This document shows positions 43,488-53,298 of a DNA stretch of 64,000 bases, piece by piece. Location of the stretch: the NCBI GenBank assembly GCA_018826295.1, contig JAHJZX010000037.1, positions 62,001-126,000 on the forward strand. Direction: 5' to 3'. The DNA is from Gammaproteobacteria bacterium (lineage in GTDB: Bacteria > Pseudomonadota > Gammaproteobacteria > Enterobacterales > Alteromonadaceae). The notes beneath the pieces were generated by a model. It was given only the letters and a program-made list of their open reading frames with translations, was not told where the DNA came from and searched no databases. A program made the translations under genes and the position numbers. Each line of letters opens with the position of its first letter. The first letter of the stretch is position 1.

Positions 43488-46448
43488 TCAGAAATTAAAA
43501 GTGATACCAGCGTAGTAGCGCCGGCCGGCGTAGCTACTGCTGAGTAAACGGGCATCGGTGTCGTTGCCTAATCTGGAGGTTGACTCAGATTTGGTCAGGT
43601 TAATCACCGATGCACTTAGCAGCCAACGCTCGGTCAGCGCGTAAGAGGCATTTACATCGACCTGATCGTATGGGTCCTGGTACACGTTTAAGCCACTGTT
43701 AATCCCCAACACGGTTTCACCGCGTTTGTTGTATGACGCCCGGACACTGTAAGTGTCGGTTTCGTAGAACGCAGACAAGTTGTATTGATATTTGGCACTC
43801 CCGACCAGTGGCGACTCGCCGAACTTTTCACCGTCGACATTGACGTCGGCCTGGTTGGTTTTGTTGTAGGTATAGTTGGCGTTAAGGCCAAAACCGTTAT
43901 CAAATGCATGCTGAATAAACAGCTCAACGCCCTGTGATTTGGCGTTAGAGCCATTACCTACCGTGCTGTAAGGGCTGATGGTGATCTGGCCCGGCTCTAC
44001 CACACCGGGCTCGCCGGCAAAATCACGTACCGAGTCAATCACCAATGGCACGACAAAGTTATCAACGTCTTTATAAAACAACGCCATACCTACTGCCGAG
44101 CCGGTGCCGTAGTAATACTCTATTGATAAATCAGCCTGCAGCGATTCAAACGGTTTCAGGTTTTTATTCCCGCCACTGCCGCTGAAACCGGGTTGGGTAT
44201 TAAAGGCTGCGCGGTCATCCGCCCATTCGTCTGAAACAAAGCTGATACGCTCCTGACTGCCCAGGTCGCTATAACCCGGTGGCGACATCACTTTTGCCAG
44301 CGCACCACGCACCACCAAATTGTCACCTGCGTCCCATACCAGGTTCAGGCTGGGTAACACATAGGTTTCTTCACTGGTTTGCGATATTAACTGCCAGTTT
44401 TCGACAAAGCGGGCGTCGCCGGTAACCGGTAAACCGGTTACATCGTCGGTATGATCAAGAAAGTAGGTGTATAAATCGGTCGACTCGCCGGTGGTTTTGG
44501 TTTTTACCACCCGCACGCCGGTATTACCGCGGAAATTACCAAAGCTAAAATCACCCTGTAGGTAAAACGCCTCACCTTGTTCGCGGATATTGTAAACAAA
44601 GTTATCTTCAATCCGCGTGTAGGGTTTGTAGTTGCTCAAAATAATGTTGCGGTATTTGTCCCAGTCGATCACCGGCATCAGGTTAATATTAAAGCCGCCG
44701 GCGATATTGCCTTCGCCTTTGGCTTTCAATACATCCTGCGCCAGCGGCATACCGCCGTTCCATTGGTAGCTGTCAAACTGATCTATGCCGCGGCCACTGG
44801 CCAGCGCCCCTTCAATATCAAAATCGGGCGCCAGAAAGAAGTTATTGCCGGTTTCGCGGTGCAGCTTGGCATCGCGCAGTTTTACGCCACTGCGGATCAG
44901 CGTAAAAATGCCCCAATCGACATCAAAATCGACATCCAACTGATAGTAGCGCTCTTCCAGCGTACTGCGCACAAAGCTGGAATTGGATGAACCCGGATCG
45001 CGACCACCACCAACACCATTTAACAAATTAGTTAGCGTATTGGGGTCGATATACATCGACATTCTGTCACCCAGCGACCAGCCGGCATACTGGGCTGCAT
45101 TTTCAATATTGGGCTGGCCTTCGCCCCAGTTAGAGCTCTTAAAGGCTGCATCCCAGCTTTCGCTTGGGCCGCCTTTGGCTTTGGTATTACCGGCAACCAG
45201 CTTCAGCCGGTAACTGTCGCCCTCATAGCTGAGGTTAAAATCGAAAGTATCTGAGGTAGACTCTTCCCGCACATAGGTGCCACGCATCCATGGAAACTGC
45301 ATGTCGTTTTCAGCACCACCGGCCCCGACGGTGTAATCCATACCGGTGATCACGGTACCGGACGGGTCCAGCGTGACACCGGTCAGAAAATTCGGATTTA
45401 ACGACCACTCCGGAATATCCACCACCGAGGTGGTTCTGTCCTGGCCCAGCGTAAAACCAAAATAGTTAAACCCCAGTTCTAACCGGTCAGTGGGCCGCCA
45501 TTGCCCGGTAAACTGCACCCCTTCACGCTCGCGCTGTTCTTTGATTACGCCCGCCCGCGCCACCTGCGGAAACCACACCCCACTGTAAACATTGCCCTGT
45601 GCATCGGTCAGCGCTGCCCAGTTATTATTATTGTCTACCGGATTGCCGTTAACATCTACTGCGGTATCGTTCTCGCCGCTCCAGCGCCAGATGTTTGAGC
45701 TAGTGCTACCTGTTAACACGCGACTGGTACGGTTTTGCCGGGTGTAGCCTACTAACAAGCCGACACTCTCAGCGGTGTTTTTCCACGAATACACGCCGGT
45801 AAACTGCGGCTCATGCTTGTCGGTAACATCGGCATAGGTAGATTCAATGTTCAGCACGCCGGAATTGGCGTCCATATCAAACGGTTTACGTGTGTGCAGC
45901 AGAACTGTGCCGCCAACGCCACCGGCGTCAAGCCGCGCTTCAGGCGATTTAAACACTTCAACGGTTTGGATCATTGCCGACGGCAGCAAGGTGTAGTCAA
46001 ACGAACGCGATGGTTCGCCGGGTGATGAAGCAATAAAGTTGCCGTTTAGTTGGGTGAAGGTTAGGCCGGACGATAAACCGCGAATACTTACTGTTGAACC
46101 TTCGCCACCATCGCGCTGGATCACAACGCCTGGTACGCGTTGCAAGGAATCAGCGATATTTTTATCCGGAAATTTACCAATGTCTTCGGCAGTAATGGCA
46201 TCCACCACCGAGCTGGACAGGCGTTTAATCGCCAGGTTCTCTGCCATACTGGCGCGAATACCGCGCACCTGCACCACTTCAATTTCAGCTTCTTTTTTGT
46301 CATCTACCGCAGGCTCCGCCTGTTGTGCCAACGCAGCATTGCTGGCGGCCGTTAATAACAAGCTCAGGCTGATGGCTTGTGACAGCCGGTGTTTGCGCAG
46401 TGGCTGCGTGATGTTCCCCGTGTTACTGTAACTGTTTTTGCTGGACAT
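43488..46448 (-). CDS. TonB-dependent receptor of the Xanthomonas/Caulobacter type
   Basis: A 986-residue outer-membrane receptor. Signal peptide ends NAALAQQ; a TonB-box-like EIEVVQVRG precedes the plug, whose VVDAITAEDIGKFPDKN, IADSLQRVPGV block is diagnostic for the TIGR01782 subfamily. The last residues YYAGITFNF form the membrane-insertion strand. Members of this subfamily import glycans. With the discoidin lipoprotein and GH85 downstream, the ligand is likely an N-glycan or a glycopeptide (inference). The gene is the first of the N-glycan set. Confidence 0.88.
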   Translation of the reverse strand: MSSKNSYSNTGNITQPLRKHRLSQAISLSLLLTAASNAALAQQAEPAVDDKKEAEIEVVQVRGIRASMAENLAIKRLSSSVVDAITAEDIGKFPDKNIADSLQRVPGVVIQRDGGEGSTVSIRGLSSGLTFTQLNGNFIASSPGEPSRSFDYTLLPSAMIQTVEVFKSPEARLDAGGVGGTVLLHTRKPFDMDANSGVLNIESTYADVTDKHEPQFTGVYSWKNTAESVGLLVGYTRQNRTSRVLTGSTSSNIWRWSGENDTAVDVNGNPVDNNNNWAALTDAQGNVYSGVWFPQVARAGVIKEQREREGVQFTGQWRPTDRLELGFNYFGFTLGQDRTTSVVDIPEWSLNPNFLTGVTLDPSGTVITGMDYTVGAGGAENDMQFPWMRGTYVREESTSDTFDFNLSYEGDSYRLKLVAGNTKAKGGPSESWDAAFKSSNWGEGQPNIENAAQYAGWSLGDRMSMYIDPNTLTNLLNGVGGGRDPGSSNSSFVRSTLEERYYQLDVDFDVDWGIFTLIRSGVKLRDAKLHRETGNNFFLAPDFDIEGALASGRGIDQFDSYQWNGGMPLAQDVLKAKGEGNIAGGFNINLMPVIDWDKYRNIILSNYKPYTRIEDNFVYNIREQGEAFYLQGDFSFGNFRGNTGVRVVKTKTTGESTDLYTYFLDHTDDVTGLPVTGDARFVENWQLISQTSEETYVLPSLNLVWDAGDNLVVRGALAKVMSPPGYSDLGSQERISFVSDEWADDRAAFNTQPGFSGSGGNKNLKPFESLQADLSIEYYYGTGSAVGMALFYKDVDNFVVPLVIDSVRDFAGEPGVVEPGQITISPYSTVGNGSNAKSQGVELFIQHAFDNGFGLNANYTYNKTNQADVNVDGEKFGESPLVGSAKYQYNLSAFYETDTYSVRASYNKRGETVLGINSGLNVYQDPYDQVDVNASYALTERWLLSASVINLTKSESTSRLGNDTDARLLSSSYAGRRYYAGITFNF

Positions 46449-46560
46449 AGTGTGTTGCTCTCATTTTTCTAGTTTTAGCTATTGTTCTGAGCAATGAGTT
46501 TCTCTTACCGCCTAAACGCAGTCAGAACCCTGTCTTCTATCACTTGTGCAAGATTAAGCA

Positions 46561-46580
46561 GCCCTCACGTAGCGGAGGGC
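46561..46580 (-). terminator. Hairpin ending the glucoside dehydrogenase unit
   Basis: GCCCTC/GAGGGC around an 8-nt loop just after the stop at 46587 on the minus strand. The following bases are only modestly T-rich, so this is a likely but not certain terminator. Confidence 0.45.
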
Positions 46581-46586
46581 CCTGGT

Positions 46587-47246
46587 TTAACTTTTTAGTT
46601 TCAGCTGGCGCAGCACCTCATCAGATGGGCCGTCAAAACTGGCCATCGGTTTATTACCGATAAAACCAATGTCGGCCATGCCAGCTTCAGTGGTGTAGAA
46701 CGCCGTGGCGGTTAAATCGCGCACTTTGGCAAAGAAGCGCGCACCGTGTTTCAGGTTGGTGGCAGCCTTGGGCTCGTAACGAATATCGTCACAAATCTGC
46801 CGCTGCTCGTCGTTGCCTAGTTTGGCGAAGGCCTTAGCAAAACGCTTTTTCGCTTCTGCGTTAAGCCAAACCAAGCCACCACGCACCAGCACCAGGTCAG
46901 CTTTTTGCTGCGGATAAGGCGCACTGACCCATTCATTAATAAAGTGCTGCGCGCCCAGGCTGCCAGCAGACGGCGACTGTGCATCGGCCGGGATAATGAT
47001 GTCTGCCAATACCGCTAAATCATCCAGCTCCGCCTGGGTTAGCGTCATGCTCCAGGGCACTATGGGCTTGAGCATATCCGGATCGGTGGGCCGGTAAATT
47101 AGCTCCGCGCCCTTGGTTTTGGCCATTACTGCCGCCGCGTTGCCAGCCATACCCAATGCCGGTATCGCCACTGCTGCTGTAGCCAGCAGCTTCAACGCAT
47201 CTCGGCGTGTTACATTGGTGCCAGGGTTAGAGTTGTCATGTGCCAT
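46587..47246 (-). CDS. Gluconate-2-dehydrogenase subunit 3-like, Tat hitchhiker subunit
   Basis: A 219-residue protein with a Tat signal (TRRDALKLLATAAVAIPA) and a Gluconate_2-dh3 domain (TLTQAELDDLAVLADIIIPA, FINEWVS). Start at 47246 follows AAAGGA and lies one base after the GMC stop. In characterised glucoside 3-dehydrogenases, this subunit carries the Tat signal and takes the folded FAD subunit with it into the periplasm. The GMC partner lacks a signal, as expected. Confidence 0.88.
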   Translation of the reverse strand: MAHDNSNPGTNVTRRDALKLLATAAVAIPALGMAGNAAAVMAKTKGAELIYRPTDPDMLKPIVPWSMTLTQAELDDLAVLADIIIPADAQSPSAGSLGAQHFINEWVSAPYPQQKADLVLVRGGLVWLNAEAKKRFAKAFAKLGNDEQRQICDDIRYEPKAATNLKHGARFFAKVRDLTATAFYTTEAGMADIGFIGNKPMASFDGPSDEVLRQLKLKS

Positions 47247-47247
47247 G

Positions 47248-49044
47248 TTAAATATTCCTTTGCTTGAACTGTTCAACAATGTAATCACTGGTGCGCCAGG
47301 CCAGCGCCAGAATAGTCAGGGTTGGGTTTTTATCGGCGTTAGACGCAAAAGGCGCGCCGTCGGCAACAAACAGGTTAGGCACATCCCAGGCTTGGCAATG
47401 CTGGTTTAGTACAGACTTTTTCCGATCAGCCCCCATAATGGTGCCGCCGACTTCGTGGATAATCGAGCCACCGCTGGCGATAGCCTTGCTGCCGTCCGCT
47501 TCTATCGTACTGGTGACCTTGCCGCCCATACCGGTGATAATATCGGCGAAGGTTTTATGCATATGCGCTGCCTGATTGCGTTCATGATCTGACCATTGCC
47601 AGTGAAACTTCAGTACCGGTATACCCCATTGATCCACTACCGTCGGGTCCAGTTCGGCGTAGCTGTTTTCGTTCGGGATCATTTCACCACGGCCGGCAAA
47701 ATGGACAAAGGTGCCGTAATAGCGCCGACATGCCTGCTTAAATTCAGCGCCGTAAGCACCTTCGGTAAAACTCTGCAAGCCGCCAAAAGCACCGGCGCCT
47801 GGCATTCCACGGCCACCGCTCATTTCAATATGGTAACCACGGGCGAAATTCAGCTTGCCGGCCTTTTGCTCCTTATACAGCCACCACGGTTGGTACAGGT
47901 GCATACCGGATGAACCGTCTTCATTCATCGGCGGCAGGTTTTCCAGTGCCGGAATTTGGCCGCTGACCCCAGCACCAACAGTATCCATCAGGTATTTGCC
48001 GACCAGGCCAGAGCTGTTGGCGATACCGTCCGGAAACAGTGGGCTGCGCGAATTAAGGAAAATCCTTGCGGTTTCTGCTGCACTGGCCGCCACGACGACT
48101 GCGCGGCCTTTTACTTTCACTTCTTGCCGGCTGTGTTTGTCGATATAGATCACGCCATCGGCCTTACCGGCTTTGTTCAGCGTAACTTCGCGTACCATGG
48201 CATCGGTAATAATGCTCAGATTACCGGTCGCCAGTGCCGGCGGAATAAGCACCGTCGTCGACTGAAAATTAGCTTTAATAGAACAGCCTCGGCCACAAGG
48301 GGTAGCCCAAAAACAGGCTGCACGGGATTGCATAGAATCGGCCACCACCTTTTGTCCCAGCGCACTGTTTGGAAACAGCTTCGCTGGCAAGCGGGTGTGA
48401 TCCTGACGTTGGCTTAAAATGGCCAGATGTGCCGGGATCACCGGAATTTTCAGCTCATCACAGGATTTTTTCGCCAGTAGCTCATAAGCGCGCGGTTTCG
48501 GTGCCGGCTGTAAAATGCCTTCCGGCGAATCGGGGGTGTTTTCCAGGCCGTGGCCGGTTTCACCGTACACACCTATCAGCATTTCGGTTTTATCGTAGTA
48601 AGGCGCCAGGTCGGCATAGCTTATCGGCCAGTCAAGCCCCAAACCATCGCGGCTGTAGGGTTTAAAGTCGTATTCGCCATTACGCAGCGAGATACGGCCC
48701 CAATGGTTGGTGCGCCCACCCAACATGCGGGCGCGCCACCAGTCAAAACGTTGCTGTGGCTCGCGGCTGGCCTGCGTATAAGGTTCACCCGGCACCTGCC
48801 AGCCACCATCAATGGTAGCGTCATAAAAGCCAAAGGGTTTATCCGGTGTGCTGGCACCACGCAGCGGCGCATCTTTGGGTAGGTTAAACATTGGTGTTTC
48901 GGTTACCGGATCATAATGCCGACCGGCTTCAAGCATTAATACCTTTAAGCCGGCAATACTCAGTATCAATGCTGACATACCACCGCCAGCCCCCGAGCCG
49001 ACCACTATTACATCATATTCCTGTTGTCCGGATGGTCCTGACAT
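47248..49044 (-). CDS. GMC oxidoreductase, glucoside/glucose 3-dehydrogenase FAD subunit
   Basis: A 598-residue FAD enzyme; start at 49044 follows GAGGAGAG. FAD motif VIVVGSGAGGGMSALI, the RAAC-like SRAACFWATPCGRGC cysteine region, and catalytic His/Asn in HEVGGTIMGAD and NADKNPTLTIL. The combination with the Gluconate_2-dh3 hitchhiker is that of glucoside 3-dehydrogenases, which oxidise C3 of glucose or glycosides; such enzymes are known from Rheinheimera and Halomonas. There is no signal peptide, so export relies on the partner. Operator 49126-49139 lies upstream. Confidence 0.85.
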   Translation of the reverse strand: MSGPSGQQEYDVIVVGSGAGGGMSALILSIAGLKVLMLEAGRHYDPVTETPMFNLPKDAPLRGASTPDKPFGFYDATIDGGWQVPGEPYTQASREPQQRFDWWRARMLGGRTNHWGRISLRNGEYDFKPYSRDGLGLDWPISYADLAPYYDKTEMLIGVYGETGHGLENTPDSPEGILQPAPKPRAYELLAKKSCDELKIPVIPAHLAILSQRQDHTRLPAKLFPNSALGQKVVADSMQSRAACFWATPCGRGCSIKANFQSTTVLIPPALATGNLSIITDAMVREVTLNKAGKADGVIYIDKHSRQEVKVKGRAVVVAASAAETARIFLNSRSPLFPDGIANSSGLVGKYLMDTVGAGVSGQIPALENLPPMNEDGSSGMHLYQPWWLYKEQKAGKLNFARGYHIEMSGGRGMPGAGAFGGLQSFTEGAYGAEFKQACRRYYGTFVHFAGRGEMIPNENSYAELDPTVVDQWGIPVLKFHWQWSDHERNQAAHMHKTFADIITGMGGKVTSTIEADGSKAIASGGSIIHEVGGTIMGADRKKSVLNQHCQAWDVPNLFVADGAPFASNADKNPTLTILALAWRTSDYIVEQFKQRNI

Positions 49045-49125
49045 CTTGCACTCTCCTCGTCTGCACACTTTGTACTAGTGCGCCTTGTTATAATATTTTT
49101 TGCCGCTCGTGGGCTTCAAACCAAC

Positions 49126-49139
49126 TGTAACCGGTTACA
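49126..49139 (-). promoter_or_regulatory. LacI-type operator upstream of the GMC gene
   Basis: Perfect palindrome TGTAACCGGTTACA, 82 bp before the GMC start. The same 14-mer is at 54476 and 55820; it shares 20 bp of sequence with the latter. The CpG-centred palindrome is typical for LacI-family repressors, and one such gene is in the locus. Confidence 0.8.
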
Positions 49140-49174
49140 CTCATACAGCAAAAATACCGGGTGTTAAGTGCCTC

Positions 49175-50068
49175 TTAACGCCCGGCGTGGCTGGCTACAG
49201 CCAGCAGTAAATCACGGGTGGCGCGGATACCGGCATCTTCGTCAGCATTTTGGCCTTCGTACTCAATGCCAATATAACCCTGGTAACCTGCAGCGCGGAT
49301 CAACTGCCACATACGCTGATAATCGATACTGCTCTCGGCACCGCTGGCATCAAAAGCATAACTTTTAGCACTGACGCCTTTGGCAAATGGCAGCAGCAAC
49401 TGCATGCCCTGGTATTTATCACCGCTAAAGTTGCCGAAATCCGGCAGGCTGCCAACATTACCGGCTTGCTGCAACACCGTTGCCAGCCAATGGGCATCCA
49501 TCGAGTGGCCCATATGGTTTTCAACGATAATGCTGATTCCAAATGGCGCCGCGAAGGCCGCTAATTGTTGCAGACCAGACACTGCCGCCTGTTGCATTTG
49601 CAGTGCATCCGTTTTGGCGTGATCTGCAATACTGACGCGGATAGCGTGACAGCCTAAAAAGGCTGCGGCCTCAACCCACTTATAGTGATTTTCTACCGCC
49701 TGCTGGCGCTGCTTTGTATCCACCGCAGCCAGATCGCCTTCAGCATCGACCATAATCAGTAAGCTACTAACACCATTGTCATCGGCGCGCTGTTTTAACT
49801 GGCGTAAAAATACCTGGTCCTGCGCTTTGTCGGCAAAAAACTGATTCACGTATTCGATTGCGCCAAGCTGGAAATCACGCCGGGTTTTCAGCGCAAAATC
49901 TAATACCGCTAGCTGACCAGAACGCAGCTGACGATGCAAAGACCATTGCGCCAGCGAAATCTTCGGCTGCACCGGGCTGGCCGCAAACGCCGACCAACTT
50001 AGCGGTAACTGACTGGCCAGGCCGGCTGCGGCAGCCGCGGCCAGAAAACGACGGCGATTAAGGCTCAT
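49175..50068 (-). CDS. Tat-exported sugar isomerase/epimerase-like protein
   Basis: A 297-residue TIM barrel of the AP_endonuc_2/xylose isomerase-like group with a Tat signal ([13 protein letters not shown]). Candidate metal ligands lie in [15 protein letters not shown] and IGIEYEG. Its start overlaps the tatA gene by 11 bp. Periplasmic placement suggests it acts on the 3-keto product of the dehydrogenase or a related sugar; the reaction is unknown. Confidence 0.8.
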   Translation of the reverse strand: MSLNRRRFLAAAAAAGLASQLPLSWSAFAASPVQPKISLAQWSLHRQLRSGQLAVLDFALKTRRDFQLGAIEYVNQFFADKAQDQVFLRQLKQRADDNGVSSLLIMVDAEGDLAAVDTKQRQQAVENHYKWVEAAAFLGCHAIRVSIADHAKTDALQMQQAAVSGLQQLAAFAAPFGISIIVENHMGHSMDAHWLATVLQQAGNVGSLPDFGNFSGDKYQGMQLLLPFAKGVSAKSYAFDASGAESSIDYQRMWQLIRAAGYQGYIGIEYEGQNADEDAGIRATRDLLLAVASHAGR

Positions 50069-50255
50069 GGCGTTGCTCCTGCGTTGTTGCTGTTGGCTGC
50101 GGCAATTCAGGCTGCGCGGTTAAACCACGGCGTAAACCGGCTACAGCAGCGCCTAAATCAGCACCCAGATGGCGCAGTTTTTTGCTGCCAAATAACAAGA
50201 CAACTATCAGCAGAACAATCGCCAGCTGCCAAATACCAATGCCACTGAATCCCAT
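50058..50255 (-). CDS. tatA: TatA/TatE-like translocase subunit
   Basis: A 65-residue protein: one membrane helix ([18 protein letters not shown]) followed by the amphipathic helix signature [14 protein letters not shown]. It is embedded between the DUF1080 gene and a Tat-exported isomerase and not with tatBC, so it is an extra, locus-specific TatA. AGGAG precedes the ATG. Confidence 0.88.
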   Translation of the reverse strand: MGFSGIGIWQLAIVLLIVVLLFGSKKLRHLGADLGAAVAGLRRGLTAQPELPQPTATTQEQRHEP

Positions 50256-50267
50256 AACGTGCTCCTG

Positions 50268-51005
50268 TTATAACGCACGGATACGGATCTGACGAAAGGC
50301 TACTCTGTCACCATGATCCTGCAGCGCAATATGGCCACGTTCGGTTTTAGCAAAGGCGTCCATGGTAGCAAACTTGCTGTTGGCAGTACGTTGGAGCCAG
50401 TCGGCTGATCCCAATTCAAACTGCAATACCAGCTTGCCGTTGAGCCAGTGCTCTACCTGTGGATGGCGCACCACAATGCGGGTTGTATTCCAGCTACCTG
50501 CTGGCAAATGGGCATCAACTTGCGGAGCGTAGATATCAAATAATGACGCGCTAAAGTGAATAGGGTTATCGTGGCCGGGGTAATTGTCATCATCAAGTAA
50601 CTGGTACTCTAAACCGCTAGACCAGACGGCACCATCAACTCCGGCAACCTTATAAAAGATACCACTGTTACCTGCAGCGGCGATTTGCCACTCCAGTTCC
50701 AGTTCAAAATCACTAAAGCTTTGTTTGCTGACAATATCACCGCCGCCACCGGCGGTCAGCACCAGTGTGCTGTCGATAATTTGCCACTGCTCGCCCGGCG
50801 CTTTGCCGCCATTGCCGGTCCAGGCGGCCATAGAGTCGCCATTAAACAACCATTGCCATGGTGCAGCGGCTGCGGTAGTGGTTGCAGCAGCTTGCACTGT
50901 GCTTTCGGTAGTAGTTGCTGCAGGTTTACAGCCGGTAATAGCGGCTGACAACAGCATGCCAAGCGCTGCTGTGCGGAAAAATGCACCTGAGTTGACTCTG
51001 TTCAC
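50268..51005 (-). CDS. DUF1080 (3-keto-disaccharide hydrolase-like) lipoprotein
   Basis: A 245-residue lipoprotein (lipobox AITGC) followed by a Thr/Ala-rich spacer and a DUF1080/3-keto-disaccharide hydrolase jelly roll: WLFNGDSMAAW, ELEWQIAAAGNSGIFYK, EYQLLDDDNY, NTTRIVVR and HWLNGKL. Family members split 3-keto-glycosides. Located in the periplasmic face, it would act right after the glucoside 3-dehydrogenase. Operator 51097-51110 lies 92 bp upstream. Confidence 0.85.
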   Translation of the reverse strand: MNRVNSGAFFRTAALGMLLSAAITGCKPAATTTESTVQAAATTTAAAAPWQWLFNGDSMAAWTGNGGKAPGEQWQIIDSTLVLTAGGGGDIVSKQSFSDFELELEWQIAAAGNSGIFYKVAGVDGAVWSSGLEYQLLDDDNYPGHDNPIHFSASLFDIYAPQVDAHLPAGSWNTTRIVVRHPQVEHWLNGKLVLQFELGSADWLQRTANSKFATMDAFAKTERGHIALQDHGDRVAFRQIRIRAL

Positions 51006-51096
51006 TCTGACTCCCCCTTGCTGTAGCCAGCATTATTGCTGGCCGGTACCGCTCGTTATAGTTATTTTGCTGGCGTGATTCTGTGCTCACCACCAA

Positions 51097-51110
51097 TGAA
51101 ACCGGTTACA
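51097..51110 (-). promoter_or_regulatory. LacI-type operator upstream of the DUF1080-tatA-isomerase unit
   Basis: TGAAACCGGTTACA, one mismatch from the perfect palindrome seen at three other places in the locus. Confidence 0.7.
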
Positions 51111-51155
51111 TCACTAAACTTAAATCCCGCACAGAATTTTGTCAAGCCGGATTGG

Positions 51156-52169
51156 TTATTTTTTGTCTGTTATTGCCGCAGTACTGTCGCGCAGCACCAG
51201 GCGGTATGGCAACATCATATGTTGCTGTGCCAGCGGCGTGCCTTGCATCAATTGATACAGCGCACGCATAGCCTGGCGCCCTAATTGCTCTGCCGGTTGG
51301 TCAATTGTCGTCAGGCCGGGTTCGGTAAAGGCGGCATATTCAATGTTATCAAAGCCGGCAATGGCAATATCCTGCGGAATACGCAGTCCATGCTTACGAA
51401 TACAGCTCATTGCGCCTATGGCCATCTCGTCGTTCATACAAAAGAAGGCTTGTGGCCGCTCTGGCTGCAGCAATAGCTGTGCTGCCGCGTCATGACCAGA
51501 TTGCATAGTAAAATTACCTTCAACCACGGCGGCCGGGTTTAAGGTTAACCCAGCACCGAGCAGCGCATCCTGGGTGCCGGCCAGGCGGTCACGCACTATC
51601 GGGCTGTGGGCCGGACCGGTGATCACCGCCAGCCGCTTCAGGTTTAAGTCGAGCAAGTGTTGCGTTAATGCGCGGGCTGCGCCACGGTTATCCAGCTCAA
51701 CCACCGGATAACCGGCTGGCTCAGTGATACGCTCACAGGCATTGACAAAGGGTACGGTAGCAGCCAACTGACGATCTTCATCAGAAAACGGGTAACGGCT
51801 ATCAAGTTGAATTAAACCATCGGCCTGGCTGGTTAAGCCCATACGGGCGTATTCCTGTTCACGGCTGACACTGCCCTGAGTATCTCCCAGCAACACCGCG
51901 TAACCACAAGCCTGAGCCTCCTGCTCGATACCGCGAATAACCCTGGAAAAGAACGGGTTAGCCACATTAGGCACCAGCACCACCACGGCATAGGCCTTGC
52001 CCGAACTAAAATTGCGTGCCAGCTGATTTGGCCGGTAACCGGCAGTTTGTACCGCCTGCATTACCCGCTGTCGCGTATCCGGCGATACCAGCTGCGGATT
52101 TTTTAGCGTGCGCGACACAGTCGCAGTAGACACGCCAGCGAGTTTAGAAACGATCCTGATGGTGGTCAT
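51156..52169 (-). CDS. LacI-family repressor of the glycoside-oxidation locus
   Basis: A 337-residue regulator: N-terminal LacI helix-turn-helix (IRIVSKLAGVSTATVSRTLK) with hinge, then a sugar-binding periplasmic-like domain (VVLVPNVANPFFSRVIRGIE, FCMNDEMAIGAM, DIAIAGFDNIEYA). It lies 63 bp behind the cytosolic isomerase and is the only regulator in the locus, so it is the natural binder of the four palindromes. Ligand likely a glucoside or keto-sugar. Confidence 0.88.
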   Translation of the reverse strand: MTTIRIVSKLAGVSTATVSRTLKNPQLVSPDTRQRVMQAVQTAGYRPNQLARNFSSGKAYAVVVLVPNVANPFFSRVIRGIEQEAQACGYAVLLGDTQGSVSREQEYARMGLTSQADGLIQLDSRYPFSDEDRQLAATVPFVNACERITEPAGYPVVELDNRGAARALTQHLLDLNLKRLAVITGPAHSPIVRDRLAGTQDALLGAGLTLNPAAVVEGNFTMQSGHDAAAQLLLQPERPQAFFCMNDEMAIGAMSCIRKHGLRIPQDIAIAGFDNIEYAAFTEPGLTTIDQPAEQLGRQAMRALYQLMQGTPLAQQHMMLPYRLVLRDSTAAITDKK

Positions 52170-52232
52170 GTTGCTGTCGTCTTATCCTATGTTAGCAGTA
52201 CCTTAATCTGCACTGAGATAAATTGCCAGATC

Positions 52233-53294
52233 TCAGTCGCTTAAACCAAGAATACGTCGGTTACGGCCCGCATCGGTAGCGCCACCGGCAAAATCATCAA
52301 ACGGCCGTTCAGCCACACAAATCAGTTGTTTGGCAATAAAAGGCGCGCCCTCCGCGGCACCTTGCTGTGGATGTTTTAAACAACACTCCCACTCTAATAC
52401 TGCCCAGCCGCTATAACCGTACTGCGTAAGTTTACTGAAAATAGCGTTGAAATCGATCTGGCCATCGCCAAGCGAACGAAACCGGCCCGGCCGCTCCAGC
52501 CAGCTGCTGTAACCGCCATAAACACCCGCTTTCCCCGACGGGCGAAATTCGGCATCTTTAACATGAAAAGCGCGGATACGTTGATGATAAAAATCAATAA
52601 ACTGCAGGTAATCCATTTGCTGCAGCAGAAAGTGGCTCGGGTCATACAAAATGCAGGCTCGCGGGTGCTGGCCAGTGGCATGCAAAAAGCGCTCAAACGA
52701 CAGACCATCATGTAAATCTTCACCCGGATGCAGCTCAAAGCAGACATCAACCCCCGCTGCATCAAAGGCATCCAACACTGGCAGCCAGCGCCGCGCTAAT
52801 TCGGCAAAGCCCTGCTCAACTAAACCGGCCGGGCGCTGTGGCCACGGATATACCGTATGCCACAGCAAGGCGCCGGAAAAGGTAACATGGCAGTTCAGGC
52901 CCAGCCGTTTTGATGCCTTCGCTGCCAGCAACAGTTGTTCGCTCGCCCATTGCTGTTTTTCTGCTTCAGTTTGCACGGAAGCTGGCGCAAAGCCTTGATA
53001 TAGATCGTTATACGCCGGATGCACCGCCATTAACTGGCCCTGTAGATGGGTAGATAACTCTGTGATTTGTAATTGATAACGCTGACAAAGAGCCAGCAGT
53101 TGATCACAATATTGCTGGCTCTGCGCCGCTTGCTGCAAATCAAAAATGCGTTTATCCCAGGTCGGCAGTTGAACTCCTTTATAGCCCAGCTTTGCCGCCC
53201 AGCCTAATAACGCCTCCAGCGAACATGCCTCATTGGCAGGTGGCAGATACTGCGCCAGAAATATTGCCGGCCCGTTAATTTTGCTTGTCAGCAT
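52233..53294 (-). CDS. Cytosolic sugar phosphate isomerase/epimerase-like protein
   Basis: A 353-residue TIM barrel of the AP_endonuc_2 group: LEALLGWAAKLGYKGVQLP at the start, metal/active residues in CFELHPGEDLHDG, LYDPSHF, HVKDAEF and VLEWECC. No signal peptide from the start at 53294. The gene begins 4 bp after the Gfo/Idh stop, so the two form a pair that should handle imported keto-sugars. Confidence 0.82.
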   Translation of the reverse strand: MLTSKINGPAIFLAQYLPPANEACSLEALLGWAAKLGYKGVQLPTWDKRIFDLQQAAQSQQYCDQLLALCQRYQLQITELSTHLQGQLMAVHPAYNDLYQGFAPASVQTEAEKQQWASEQLLLAAKASKRLGLNCHVTFSGALLWHTVYPWPQRPAGLVEQGFAELARRWLPVLDAFDAAGVDVCFELHPGEDLHDGLSFERFLHATGQHPRACILYDPSHFLLQQMDYLQFIDFYHQRIRAFHVKDAEFRPSGKAGVYGGYSSWLERPGRFRSLGDGQIDFNAIFSKLTQYGYSGWAVLEWECCLKHPQQGAAEGAPFIAKQLICVAERPFDDFAGGATDAGRNRRILGLSD

Positions 53295-53298
53295 AAAG

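Noticed and set aside
44577-44990. 137-codon open frame opposite the TonB receptor gene
   Set aside because: Antisense to a confidently identified gene; composition mirrors the receptor codons and there is no ribosome site.
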